Positions 1 through 7,947 of a DNA stretch of 33,145 nt are shown piece after piece. Where the stretch lies: assembly GCA_029935405.1 (NCBI GenBank), contig JAOZKH010000019.1, positions 1 through 33,145 on the forward strand, read 5' to 3'. Every line of letters begins with the position of its first letter. Positions within the stretch are counted from its first letter, which is position 1. The notes below the pieces were generated by a model. It worked only from the letters and a program-made list of their open reading frames with translations, was not told the DNA's origin and did not search any database. The translations under genes were made by a program, and so were the position numbers. Source of the stretch: Vallitaleaceae bacterium. GTDB lineage: Bacteria; Bacillota; Clostridia; Lachnospirales; Vallitaleaceae.

Positions 1-55
1 TATATGTGATTATCAATGAACATATGAGAATAATTGTTATTATTTTTTTCTTCAT
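1..55 (-). CDS. Exported protein, N-terminal fragment (cut by window edge)
   Basis: Only the first 18 codons are in the window. They read MKKKIITIILICSLIITY: a lysine-rich start followed by a hydrophobic stretch, as in a signal peptide or lipoprotein leader. The ATG at 55 is preceded by an AGGAG ribosome binding site about six bases upstream. That site overlaps the stop codon of the SLH gene before it, so the two genes are probably co-transcribed and translationally coupled. The function cannot be told from this fragment. Confidence 0.6.
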   Translation of the reverse strand, partial: MKKKIITIILICSLIITY

Positions 56-64
56 CCAAGTCTC

Positions 65-1243
65 CTATCTATATATAACCGTATCTGTATATGGCATGAT
101 TTGTGTAATATTTTCTTCGTATTCATTGATAAAGTTACTGTCTCGATACCAAATATTAAAATTAATGGCTCCTGCATGTTGATATTGTGTTCCTTCTGCA
201 ATCATTACTTCATCAATACGAACTATATATCTGTCATTATCAAGGTAGAAGAATACTTCATCATGTTCTAGATATGTATATTTATCAGTTTTCACACTTA
301 GATAATCCATAACTACATCAACTTCACTTTGTGGCATACGTCTTTGTAATAATCTTTCTACATCTTCTATATGCCCTGCATGTGGACCATTTTCATCATA
401 ATAAAGAAGTGTTGATGCATAATCATCTGATTGTAAATTAACATCTCGTAATTCAAATTGAGTCTTAGATGGTAAGTAAAGCATATCACTTGTCATTAAT
501 TCCCAATCTTCTGTAGCATTCCCTAAGTCACTAGCTGTTATTGGATTAACCCAGTTAGCACCACCAAGTAAGTGAGATTCAAAGCTACCATACATTGAGT
601 TATATAAAGCATCATAATCAAAAGCAATTCTTTCATTTGCATCAATTAAACGAACTATTACAGCACTAGCTTCTGATCTTGTTAATACGCCTTGTGGCTT
701 AAATGAATGGTCTGGGTATCCAGTTATTATTCCTAACTTATATGTTTTCATTATGTATGTTTCATACTTGTATGTGAAATCTTCTGAATCATTTACTACT
801 TGTTTTACTTGTGTTAAATCTGTAAATGGTTTTTCACCTTCTAAGTTTTCAACTACTCGTACTACGATCATTGACATTTCTTCTCTGCTTATTTGACTTT
901 TGTAATTATCAAAATCATTTTCTTCTATTATGCCTAATTCCAAAGCTTTATCTATATAGTTTTGTGCCCAATAAACTGGTGCATTTTCTAAATTATATCC
1001 AGATGCTCTTACTACCATTGTAATGAATTGATCTCTTGTAAGTTTTGTTTTTGGTCTAAATGTACCATCTGGATATCCGTTAATTATAGATCTAGAATCT
1101 TCCACCAATGTTTGAACGTTTTTGTAAAACCACTCTGTACTTTCTATATCACTAAATATTCCTGATGCTAATGCTGATGCTGATATTGAAAACATGTATA
1201 ATAGTATCATCATAATTCCTAATATTGTTTTTATCTTTTTCAT
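65..1243 (-). CDS. SLH-domain cell-surface protein with unknown C-terminal domain
   Basis: A 392-residue exported protein. Residues 1-27 form a signal peptide (MKKIK start, hydrophobic core, ASALASG cleavage region). Three S-layer homology repeats follow at about 29-80, 92-140 and 157-205; the first and third carry the typical GYPDGTFRP and GYPDHSFKP turns with TRDQF/TRSEA helices. SLH repeats normally bind pyruvylated secondary cell-wall polymer and hold the protein on the outer face of the wall. The remaining ~185 residues are polar with many aromatic residues, and I recognise no family in them. The start is supported by an AGAGGT ribosome binding site and a good sigma-A-type promoter at 1271-1299. 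A second exported gene begins ten bases after the stop, so this is the first gene of a surface-protein operon. Confidence 0.85.
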   Translation of the reverse strand: MKKIKTILGIMMILLYMFSISASALASGIFSDIESTEWFYKNVQTLVEDSRSIINGYPDGTFRPKTKLTRDQFITMVVRASGYNLENAPVYWAQNYIDKALELGIIEENDFDNYKSQISREEMSMIVVRVVENLEGEKPFTDLTQVKQVVNDSEDFTYKYETYIMKTYKLGIITGYPDHSFKPQGVLTRSEASAVIVRLIDANERIAFDYDALYNSMYGSFESHLLGGANWVNPITASDLGNATEDWELMTSDMLYLPSKTQFELRDVNLQSDDYASTLLYYDENGPHAGHIEDVERLLQRRMPQSEVDVVMDYLSVKTDKYTYLEHDEVFFYLDNDRYIVRIDEVMIAEGTQYQHAGAINFNIWYRDSNFINEYEENITQIMPYTDTVIYR

Positions 1244-1270
1244 TTTTCTACCTCTTCCCTCTTCTTAATT

Positions 1271-1299
1271 ATTATATTTAATCATGGTATCAAAAACAA
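1271..1299 (-). promoter_or_regulatory. Sigma-A-type promoter of the SLH gene
   Basis: On the minus strand TTGTTT (1294-1299) and a perfect TATAAT (1271-1276) are separated by 17 bases. Transcription would begin about 20 bases before the ribosome binding site of the gene at 1243. Confidence 0.6.
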
Positions 1300-1433
1300 T
1301 TTTCTATAAATTTCATACCACATATAGCGTTCGAATATATAATCCGAACACTTATGACACTCTAACCATATTTGTTTCTTTTTGTGAATACTCAGAATAA
1401 AACATTACCTTATCGCCTTTATATAACATTCCA

Positions 1434-1468
1434 CTGTAGTACAAACATACCACTCCGTATGTCTACAG
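1434..1468. other. Stem-loop with bulge in the 342-base gap 1244-1585
   Basis: CTGTAG and ACATAC (1434-1439, 1445-1450) pair with GTATGT and CTACAG (1457-1468), leaving a 5-base bulge and a 6-base loop. It lies between the metK hairpin and the promoter of the SLH gene, so it may be part of the metK 3' end. Apart from this, the hairpin at 1476-1533 and the promoter at 1271-1299, I see no gene or signal in 1244-1585. Confidence 0.35.
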
Positions 1469-1475
1469 CTTCTTT

Positions 1476-1533
1476 CAGAATAAACAAATAGTGCCATATA
1501 CTCAATGGGTATATGGCACTAAACTTTATTCTG
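1476..1533 (-). terminator. Two-tier hairpin after metK, probable terminator
   Basis: An inner perfect 11-base-pair stem (1490-1500 with 1510-1520, 9-base loop) is enclosed by a second 9-base-pair stem (1476-1484 with 1525-1533). On the metK strand the inner stem is followed by a U-rich but interrupted run (ATTTGTTTATT). It starts about 50 bases after the metK stop. It is not a textbook terminator because the U run is broken and the outer arms overlap it. Confidence 0.5.
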
Positions 1534-1585
1534 ATTTCTGTATTTTTATATGATTATATGATTATATTTCTGCTTTTTTAACCAA

Positions 1586-2767
1586 TTATTTCACACTAAT
1601 CAACTTAGCTTTTAATTCATCTATCTTGTCTGTTTTTTCCCATGGAAGTTCAATATCTGTTCTTCCAAAGTGACCATAAGCTGCCGTTTGTTTATAAATC
1701 GGTTGACATAAGTTTAAATCGTTAATAATTGCTGAAGGGCGAAGATCAAATACTTCATTAACAATTTCAGTAAGTTTAATATCTTCAACCACTCCAGTGC
1801 CATCTGTGTCAATAAATATTGATACAGGATGAGCAACTCCAATTGCATAGGCCAATTCGATTTCACATCTCTTTGCAAGCCCTGCTGCTACAATGTTTTT
1901 AGCAACATATCTTGCTGCATATGCTGCAGAACGGTCAACCTTTGTTGGATCTTTACCTGAGAATGCTCCTCCGCCGTGGCTAGCATATCCACCATAAGTA
2001 TCAACTATGATTTTACGCCCGGTAAGTCCAGCATCACCCTGCGGGCCACCTATTACAAAACGTCCTGTAGGATTTATAAAATATTTTGTTTCACTATCTA
2101 ATAATTCTTCTGGTATTTCTGTTTTTATAACTAGGTCAATCATATCTTTGCGGATTTGTTCTTGAGTTACCTCTTCATCGTGTTGAGTTGAAATAACAAC
2201 TGTGTCTACACGAATAGGCGTATGTCCATCATACTCAACAGTAACTTGTGATTTACCATCAGGACGTAGATAATTGCAAACACCCTCTTTACGTACTTGT
2301 GCCAACTTATATGCAAGTCTATGAGCAAGTGCTATTGGTAAAGGCATTAATTCCTTAGTTTCATCACATGCATAACCAATCATCATACCTTGATCTCCAG
2401 CGCCTGTATCATGTACATCATCACTTCTTGTTTCTAGGGAATCATCTACACCCATTGCAATATCTTTAGATTGTTCATCTAATGTTACAAGCACGGCACA
2501 AGTGTCCCCATCAAATCCATATTCTGCACTATCATAGCCTATTTCTTTAACTGTATTACGTACTACTTTTGGAATGTCTACATAACAAGAAGTTGTAATC
2601 TCTCCCATTACCATTACCATACCTGTTGTTACTGCCGTTTCACAAGCTACTCTTGCTGTAGGGTCTTGTGCTAAAATCGCATCAAGTACTGAATCTGAGA
2701 TTTGATCACAAACCTTATCTGGATGCCCTTCAGTTACTGATTCTGATGTAAAAAGTCTTTTTGCCAT
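1586..2767 (-). CDS. metK: S-adenosylmethionine synthetase
   Basis: Makes S-adenosylmethionine from methionine and ATP in the cytoplasm. The 393 residues are full length for the family. Visible motifs are GHPDK at 14-18 (ATP binding), GAGDQG at 122-127 (the family signature) and the glycine-rich GGGAFSGKD signature with the following [11 protein letters not shown] segment at about 255-275. The ATG has a perfect AGGAGGT ribosome binding site. Only 33 bases separate it from the glycosidase gene upstream, with no room for a promoter or a SAM riboswitch. It is therefore either read from the upstream genes or has a promoter inside the end of the glycosidase gene. A hairpin follows downstream. Confidence 0.97.
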   Translation of the reverse strand: MAKRLFTSESVTEGHPDKVCDQISDSVLDAILAQDPTARVACETAVTTGMVMVMGEITTSCYVDIPKVVRNTVKEIGYDSAEYGFDGDTCAVLVTLDEQSKDIAMGVDDSLETRSDDVHDTGAGDQGMMIGYACDETKELMPLPIALAHRLAYKLAQVRKEGVCNYLRPDGKSQVTVEYDGHTPIRVDTVVISTQHDEEVTQEQIRKDMIDLVIKTEIPEELLDSETKYFINPTGRFVIGGPQGDAGLTGRKIIVDTYGGYASHGGGAFSGKDPTKVDRSAAYAARYVAKNIVAAGLAKRCEIELAYAIGVAHPVSIFIDTDGTGVVEDIKLTEIVNEVFDLRPSAIINDLNLCQPIYKQTAAYGHFGRTDIELPWEKTDKIDELKAKLISVK

Positions 2768-2800
2768 TTTGTACCTCCTAATATTCTAATATTAATCCTA

Positions 2801-3850
2801 TTACTTAAGTTCTTTTTTATAAAAATATAATGCGTGCGCTACTCCTTTTGTTTCTCCTAAAGAGGGCTCATTAAAAATCATTTCATCTTTAACTATTGTA
2901 GTTGAAGCTCCACCATCAAGATATGCTGCATTAATACAACCATCAGCAATCAACATGTCTGCTAATTGACTTCCTGTTACACCTTCACTAACGCCCGGAT
3001 TTCTTCCATCAACTACTTTTATCACTAATTTATTTTCTTTTGTGATACCAATTGAAGTTCTTGGTTGTAACGACGTCGTATAACCAATATAGTTTTCACT
3101 ATCTTTAGCTACATTTAAACCGTCTTTTACCAACCAACCACCAGTTTGAAATCCTTCTTTAACTGTAGCATAATCAAAATTCGTTTCAATAATATATTCA
3201 AGCTTATCTCCTACATTTACAGGAAAATCATATTTAAGATTTTTATAGCATACCATAAAATCTCCTTCATTAATACCTTCAAACTCATCAGATAATTTTA
3301 TAGATTGTGTTGCATCAAAAACTTCACTAACTTTGTTGTCATATACTTTTATTACTGTATGTTCGTGGTTTCTTCTATTATGTGGTCCGTACCATTTAGT
3401 AAAAACGCTGATTAATGTATTAGTAAACCCCTCATTAAGTTCATAAGTTTCATATAATATATTATTATGTGTAAGATATGTGCGTAGCTTTGGTTCAATC
3501 AATTCTAACTTCCCGTTTTCTCTAATAATAAATAATGGGGTGTTAATAGATTGTCTTTTGATTAATTCTCCATCAATAATCAATATTCCTGCAGGTTTTC
3601 CAATATCATTATAAAACATGCCGTTAAATCCAATTTCATTAGGCTTTGACATTTCATCTACTGTTTCAAAGCCATACATTTGATCAAAAGATAGTCTTTG
3701 TTCTACCTGTATATATTCCATATCAGCAATCATTGTATACTCTTTAACCATAAATCCGTTAATATCAAAGGATTCAACACTTAACCCTAAACTAGTAATC
3801 ATTCTGATAATGGTAAAAATAACCGCAAGTGCTTCCTTTACACCTAACAT
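2801..3850 (-). CDS. Phosphodiester glycosidase family protein (NAGPA-like)
   Basis: The 349-residue protein ends in a phosphodiester glycosidase (NAGPA, formerly DUF2233) domain. Diagnostic parts are GFNGMFYND near 73-81, TGGWLVKDG near 236-244, PRTSIGITKENKLVIKVVDG near 263-282 and the closing YLDGGASTTIV signature. The mammalian relative removes GlcNAc from phosphodiester-linked sugars; bacterial members are thought to act on wall teichoic acids or other surface polymers. The first ~25 residues are hydrophobic and may be a signal anchor, giving an extracellular active site. The start is supported by a GGAAAGGA ribosome binding site. It lies between an MBL-fold hydrolase gene (upstream, 68 bases) and metK (downstream). 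The substrate here is unknown. Confidence 0.85.
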   Translation of the reverse strand: MLGVKEALAVIFTIIRMITSLGLSVESFDINGFMVKEYTMIADMEYIQVEQRLSFDQMYGFETVDEMSKPNEIGFNGMFYNDIGKPAGILIIDGELIKRQSINTPLFIIRENGKLELIEPKLRTYLTHNNILYETYELNEGFTNTLISVFTKWYGPHNRRNHEHTVIKVYDNKVSEVFDATQSIKLSDEFEGINEGDFMVCYKNLKYDFPVNVGDKLEYIIETNFDYATVKEGFQTGGWLVKDGLNVAKDSENYIGYTTSLQPRTSIGITKENKLVIKVVDGRNPGVSEGVTGSQLADMLIADGCINAAYLDGGASTTIVKDEMIFNEPSLGETKGVAHALYFYKKELK

Positions 3851-3869
3851 TCATATAATCCTTTCCACA

Positions 3870-3921
3870 CATTACTACATTTCATTATTGTATTTCATTA
3901 CTATATTTTTATTCATTACTA
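3870..3921. repeat. Four imperfect CATTACTA repeats between two genes
   Basis: CATTACTA occurs at 3870-3877, 3896-3903 and 3914-3921, with a variant CATTATTG at 3883-3890. Steps are 13, 13 and 18 bases, and the flanks are also similar (TTT/TATTTC). The block fills most of the gap between the MBL-fold and glycosidase genes, and the last copy includes the MBL stop codon. It could be slippage-derived or a binding array. Confidence 0.5.
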
Positions 3922-4584
3922 TATTTTTTCTATTGCCTTCCTAATCACATTGGCATCATAGCTTTTACCATGAGATAGATAAAATCTTGTTACGCCCATA
4001 TCAAGGAGTTTTTCTATACTTTGTTTAACTTTTTGTAAATCATATGCAATAATTGGTTCTTTAGGTTTTGATTTTGGAATAAATGCCATAAGGCTGTCTC
4101 CAATAATTGCTTCATTACCTATTACAACTGATATACTGCCCTTTGAATGTCCTGGTGTATGAATTACTTTTCCATTAATACCAAAGGAATTTAAATCATA
4201 TTCTTCCTCACACAAAACATTAAAATCAAAATCAATCGGTTTTTGTTTCATACTAAACCCTTTAGTTAATTTATATACGATTTTAAGCCAACCTGCAATA
4301 GGTTTTATTCCGTCTTCTATTTCCATTGTCATTGTTTTATACTCTATTTCATGAATTAATGTTTGAGCTTTAGTTGCCTTTGATAACATTTTAAGAGAAC
4401 CAATATGGTCTTCATGAGAATGAGTAAGTATGATCAAACTAATCTCTTCTGGTTTTATATTTAGTTGATATAGTTTGTTCAGTATTTTTTTACCACTAGA
4501 TTTAGTTCCTGTATCTACTAATACATATTCTTTTTCACCAATTAAAAATACATTTACATACCCTTTTGTTAAAACTCTAATCAT
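3919..4584 (-). CDS. MBL-fold metallo-hydrolase
   Basis: A 221-residue single-domain metallo-beta-lactamase-fold hydrolase. The metal-binding HSHEDH motif is at 55-60 (H55, H57, D59, H60). A second motif HTPGHSKGS follows at about 142-150 and the bridging aspartate lies in GDS near 163. No signal peptide is visible, so it acts in the cytoplasm. The family includes glyoxalase II-like thiolesterases, nucleases and quorum-quenching lactonases, and the sequence does not let me choose among them. The start is supported by GAAAGGAAAG upstream. It begins only 28 bases after the flagellar terminator hairpin, so it needs either read-through or a promoter inside the end of the rod-binding gene; I could not find a convincing one. 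Confidence 0.8.
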   Translation of the reverse strand: MIRVLTKGYVNVFLIGEKEYVLVDTGTKSSGKKILNKLYQLNIKPEEISLIILTHSHEDHIGSLKMLSKATKAQTLIHEIEYKTMTMEIEDGIKPIAGWLKIVYKLTKGFSMKQKPIDFDFNVLCEEEYDLNSFGINGKVIHTPGHSKGSISVVIGNEAIIGDSLMAFIPKSKPKEPIIAYDLQKVKQSIEKLLDMGVTRFYLSHGKSYDANVIRKAIEKI

Positions 4585-4604
4585 AATAACTTTCCTTTCA
4601 TTAA

Positions 4605-4626
4605 GAAAAAAACCAGCATAGCTGGT
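4605..4626 (-). terminator. Intrinsic terminator of the flagellar genes
   Basis: On the minus strand ACCAGC and GCTGGT form a perfect 6-base-pair stem (4612-4617 with 4621-4626) with a 3-base loop, followed at once by seven T residues. It lies just past the stop codon of the rod-binding gene. Confidence 0.8.
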
Positions 4627-4633
4627 CTATAAT

Positions 4634-4990
4634 TTATTTATTTAACTTATTTATTTTAGGGGATAATTGTTTATAAAGTGAATCTGCTATTCCTGTACCT
4701 GAACCCTTTGATATAACAGCTGAATATTCTTCATCTAACATATCCTTATATATTTCACCTTCGTTAGACTTCTCAAACATTCCACCATCAGGAACTGTTT
4801 TTCGCATTTCTTTAAATAATTGCTGTACATAATAAGCTTCGAATCCTTCACATGCTTCTCTAAGCTGTTTATCATCTCTGTCTTTAATAGCCTTATCAAT
4901 TATTTTCTGAAATTCCATTTCCTGTTGTTTAGAATTTGATATACTTGAATATGCATTTGAAATATCATTTCCTATACCTTTAATATCCAT
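4634..4990 (-). CDS. Flagellar rod-binding protein (FlgJ N-terminal type)
   Basis: A 118-residue protein made only of the rod-binding domain found at the N-terminus of FlgJ. The recognisable core is AYYVQQLFKEMRKTVPDGGMF near 52-72, then EIYKDMLDEEYSAVISKG and a GIADSLYKQL end. FlgJ helps build the flagellar rod. In proteobacteria it also carries a muramidase domain that opens the wall; that domain is absent here, as is common in Clostridia, so another hydrolase must do the cutting. It follows the two rod genes by 94 bases on the same strand and ends at the terminator at 4605-4626. The start has a GGGTGA-type ribosome binding site. Confidence 0.85.
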   Translation of the reverse strand: MDIKGIGNDISNAYSSISNSKQQEMEFQKIIDKAIKDRDDKQLREACEGFEAYYVQQLFKEMRKTVPDGGMFEKSNEGEIYKDMLDEEYSAVISKGSGTGIADSLYKQLSPKINKLNK

Positions 4991-5084
4991 ATCGTCACCC
5001 TTGCTTTTAATCTAAATCTATGTTTTAGTTCTTCAATATAATATATTTTATTCTATATCTCAACTTATTAAGTATCCCATAGAT

Positions 5085-5894
5085 TTATCGTTTAAGATTA
5101 TTAGCCATACCAAGCATATCATCTGACGTTTGAATAGCCTTTGAACTTAACTCATATGCTCTTTGGGCAATAATCATTTTAACCATTTCTTCAACAGCTT
5201 GTACATTAGATGATTCTAATGTTCCTTGAATAATCTGACTTGGATCTAAATCTCCATTATCTGCCTCAGCTATAGGTTCTCCTGATGCTGCAGTTTGAGA
5301 ATAGAATGTATTACCTGCAGATTTTAATCCTGCAACATTTTGAAATTGTACTATTTGAAACTGAATACCAAGGTCTACTGTATTTCCATCATCATTATAT
5401 GAAAAATTTCCTAACTCGTCAACAAATATGTTATCTGGTAATACTGTACCTTCAAATACCATCGGACCACCATCTGTACCAATTACTGGGTAACCATTAG
5501 TATCTGTTAGCATTAATTCACCATCATTAATAGACATTTTGAAAGCTCCATCTTTACTAAACTGAATTTCACCACCTGGTACTTGAATTTCAAAGAATCC
5601 TCCACCTGTAATAGCAAAGTCTAGTGGTGCTTCTGTTCTTTCAAGGTTTCCTTGTGAAAAAGTTTTAACTGAACCAGCTGCTCTAACACCATGTCCAACT
5701 TGTAGATTAACAGGTTGACCGCCCTGCGTAACATCACTAGCCGTCTGCATCGTTTCGTATAATAGCGATTTGAATTCTAGTCTTTCCTTTTTAAATCCTA
5801 TGGTATTAACATTAGCTAGATTATTTGCTATTGTATCAACTGTAAGTTGTTGTGTTTTCATACCAGACGCTGCTGTCCAAAGTGATCTCATCAT
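5085..5894 (-). CDS. flgG: Flagellar basal-body rod protein, FlgG/FlhP type
   Basis: Builds the distal rod of the flagellar axis outside the membrane. The 269 residues carry the flagellar rod N-terminal motif (SLWTAASGM, then NNLANVNTIGFKK near 28-40) and the C-terminal motif (SSNVQAVEEMVKMIIAQRAYELSSKAIQTSDDML), which form the coiled ends of axial proteins. The middle has the GGGFFEIQ segment of hook-basal proteins. There is no signal peptide, as expected for substrates of the flagellar type III export system. It lies 15 bases after the FlhO/FlgF-like gene and downstream of mbl, the order mbl-flhO-flhP known from Bacillus subtilis. By position the best name is flhP; by sequence it is FlgG-like. 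Two ATG codons follow one another at the start. Confidence 0.9.
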   Translation of the reverse strand: MMRSLWTAASGMKTQQLTVDTIANNLANVNTIGFKKERLEFKSLLYETMQTASDVTQGGQPVNLQVGHGVRAAGSVKTFSQGNLERTEAPLDFAITGGGFFEIQVPGGEIQFSKDGAFKMSINDGELMLTDTNGYPVIGTDGGPMVFEGTVLPDNIFVDELGNFSYNDDGNTVDLGIQFQIVQFQNVAGLKSAGNTFYSQTAASGEPIAEADNGDLDPSQIIQGTLESSNVQAVEEMVKMIIAQRAYELSSKAIQTSDDMLGMANNLKR

Positions 5895-5909
5895 AAGCTT
5901 ATCCCCCTA

Positions 5910-6671
5910 CTATACTCTTCCCACGTTATTAACAACTTTATCAAGTGTTTGATCATAAGTTGTTAACACTTTTTGATTAGCTTCATATGTTCTTTGTAAA
6001 TTAATCATTTCTATCATTTCTTTAACTGCATTCACATTTGATGCTTCTTCGTAACCTTGTCTTACTACACCTTCAAAAGCCGTTTTTACTGTTCTATCTG
6101 TCATATCATAGTTATTATCACCAATTTTTTTAAGGGCATCATAGTTTTCAAAACCTGTTAAGGAAATTTTGTCAACTAGTTGATCATTAACATATATCGT
6201 TCCGTCTTGAGTAATCAATATTTCTCCATGTGGAACTGTTATTAATCCTTGTTCTCCAATTACATATAATCCACCTTTTGTAACTAAGTTTCTGTTTTGA
6301 TCTAATGCAATTGAACCATCTCGAGTAAACATTTCATTAAAAGTTCCATCTTCATTCATGGATCCAACTGTAAACATCCCTTTACCTTCAATTGCCATAG
6401 TATAAGGGTTTTCTGTAAGACTAATTCCACCTTGTTCAAAGTTAGTGTATATGTTATCTATTTGTACACCTAATGTCATACTTCCAATATTTTTGTTAGA
6501 CATTTGCGGATCATTAATTTTTATTGCCAACACTTCATCAAATGATTTAAATACTACATTATCTTGCTTATACCCCACTGTATTGGCATTTGCAAGATTA
6601 TTTGATACGACATCCATTCTATGCTGTTGTGCTTCCATTCCTGTGTAGGCTGTATATAATCCTCTTACCAT
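5910..6671 (-). CDS. Flagellar hook-basal body protein, FlgF/FlhO type
   Basis: A 253-residue rod component of the flagellum. The N-terminus (GLYTAYTGMEAQQHRMDVVSNNLANANTVGYKQ) and C-terminus (ASNVNAVKEMIEMINLQRTYEANQKVLTTYDQTLDKV) are the two conserved ends of the flagellar rod/hook family. The middle contains GKGMFTV and FTRDGSIALDQNRNLVTKGG, typical of FlgF/FlgG. It is the first of three flagellar genes and sits behind mbl, matching flhO of Bacillus. A hairpin after mbl and a promoter-like region at 6710-6747 suggest that the flagellar genes are transcribed apart from mbl. The ATG has an AGGAG ribosome binding site. Confidence 0.9.
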   Translation of the reverse strand: MVRGLYTAYTGMEAQQHRMDVVSNNLANANTVGYKQDNVVFKSFDEVLAIKINDPQMSNKNIGSMTLGVQIDNIYTNFEQGGISLTENPYTMAIEGKGMFTVGSMNEDGTFNEMFTRDGSIALDQNRNLVTKGGLYVIGEQGLITVPHGEILITQDGTIYVNDQLVDKISLTGFENYDALKKIGDNNYDMTDRTVKTAFEGVVRQGYEEASNVNAVKEMIEMINLQRTYEANQKVLTTYDQTLDKVVNNVGRV

Positions 6672-6709
6672 AACTAACTCCTGTCTATAAAATATTATTC
6701 TCTATTTAT

Positions 6710-6747
6710 TTATCGTTTGTTTATACGAATAACTTAACCTTTTTCAA
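6710..6747 (-). promoter_or_regulatory. Overlapping sigma-D-like and sigma-A-like promoter before the flagellar genes
   Basis: Two readings overlap on the minus strand. The sigma-D (sigma-28) reading is TAAG (6733-6736), 15 bases, then AACGATAA (6710-6717), against the Bacillus consensus TAAA-N15-GCCGATAT. The sigma-A reading is TTGAAA (6742-6747), 16 bases, then TATAAA (6720-6725). Either would start transcription about 30-45 bases before the FlhO/FlgF-type gene. The sequence does not decide between them. Confidence 0.5.
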
Positions 6748-6822
6748 TCATTTATCTTATAAAACTAGTCAAAAAAAGTGGTTTTGTCACATTTTTGCCA
6801 TTGATTTTTCCCATAATGAAAC

Positions 6823-6869
6823 AAAGAGGCTGTGCTTCAGCAAATAAATTACTGACACATAGCCTCTTT
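6823..6869 (-). terminator. Hairpin after mbl, probable terminator
   Basis: A perfect 9-base-pair stem (6823-6831 with 6861-6869, AAAGAGGCT / AGCCTCTTT) is extended inward by GTG/CAC and TCAG/CTGA with small bulges. On the mbl strand it is followed by the U-rich TTTGTTTCATT. It lies about 27 bases beyond the mbl stop and separates mbl from the flagellar genes. Confidence 0.65.
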
Positions 6870-6895
6870 TGATTATTTATATTGTGATTAGGATG

Positions 6896-7888
6896 TTAAA
6901 AGCTATAATTAGCTAGAGTTTCTACATATTGACCTGTTCCAATTGCTACACAAGTAAGAGGGTCATCTGCTGTGATTACATTTATTCCTGTCTTATTCTC
7001 AATTAGGTGATCTAAACCTTGAAGCATACTTCCTCCACCAGTAAGAACAATACCACGTTCTGCAATATCTGATGCTAATTCAGGTGGTGTTTTTTCTAAC
7101 ACGCTGTGAACTGCATCAACAATTGCTGCTGTTGTTTCTCTAAGTGCTTCTTCCGTTTCTTCTGATGTCACAATTATAGTCTTTGGAAGACCGGTAATAA
7201 GGTTACGACCTCTTACATCCATCTGTAATACTTCTGGACGTTTAAAGGCTGTTCCTATTTTAACCTTGATTTCTTCTGCAGTTCTCTCACCTATAAGAAG
7301 ATTATGTTTTTTACGCATATATCTAACAATAGCTTCATCAAAGTTATCTCCAGCAATTTTAATAGATGTACTTACAACCGTACCACCTAATGATATAACC
7401 GCAACATCTGCCGTACCACCACCAATATCAACTATCATTGAACCACAAGCTTTTCCTATATCAATTCCAGCTCCAATTGCTGCTGCAATTGGTTCTTCAA
7501 TAATCTCTACTTTACGTGCTCCTGCTTCATAAGTTGCATCTTCAACTGCACGCTTTTCAACTTCAGTTACTCCACTAGGTACACAAACTGTAATCCTAGG
7601 TTTCCTAAGTCTTCTACCTACCGCTTTTGCTATAAAATACTTAAGCATTTTCTCTGTTACTGTATAATCTGAAATAACACCTTGTCGAAGCGGGCGAACA
7701 GCTACAATGTTACCTGGTGTTCTCCCAAGCATCTTGCGAGCATCACTACCTACTGCTATAATTTTGTTTGTATTACGATCAAAAGCTACAACACTTGGTT
7801 CACGTAGTACAACACCTTTTCCCTTTGTATATACAATAACATTTGCTGTTCCTAAATCAATTCCTATATCGGCTGAAAAAAACGACAT
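6896..7888 (-). CDS. mbl: Rod-shape-determining actin-like protein (Mbl/MreB)
   Basis: Forms membrane-associated filaments that guide wall elongation. The 330 residues have the actin-fold phosphate-1 loop DIGIDLGTANVIVY at 7-20 and the phosphate-2 segment IVDIGGGTADVAVISLGG near 156-173. The adenosine motif GIVLTGGGSMLQGLD is near 285-299. The GIDLGTANVIVYTKGKGVVLREPSVVA opening and the position before flhO-flhP favour Mbl over MreB; the mreBCD neighbours of true mreB are absent. The start has an AAAGGGG ribosome binding site. A promoter lies at 7913-7942 and a terminator hairpin at 6823-6869, so it can be a single-gene unit. In B. subtilis spoIIID sits just upstream; here glycogen phosphorylase is upstream instead. 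Confidence 0.92.
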   Translation of the reverse strand: MSFFSADIGIDLGTANVIVYTKGKGVVLREPSVVAFDRNTNKIIAVGSDARKMLGRTPGNIVAVRPLRQGVISDYTVTEKMLKYFIAKAVGRRLRKPRITVCVPSGVTEVEKRAVEDATYEAGARKVEIIEEPIAAAIGAGIDIGKACGSMIVDIGGGTADVAVISLGGTVVSTSIKIAGDNFDEAIVRYMRKKHNLLIGERTAEEIKVKIGTAFKRPEVLQMDVRGRNLITGLPKTIIVTSEETEEALRETTAAIVDAVHSVLEKTPPELASDIAERGIVLTGGGSMLQGLDHLIENKTGINVITADDPLTCVAIGTGQYVETLANYSF

Positions 7889-7912
7889 ATATTTCCCCTT
7901 TCAGAAGGACTA

Positions 7913-7942
7913 ACTATAGCCCATGTTCTACTTCTTATTCAA
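7913..7942 (-). promoter_or_regulatory. Sigma-A-type promoter of mbl
   Basis: On the minus strand TTGAAT (7937-7942) and TATAGT (7913-7918) are separated by 18 bases. They lie in the 59-base gap between glycogen phosphorylase and mbl. Confidence 0.5.
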
Positions 7943-7947
7943 CAATT

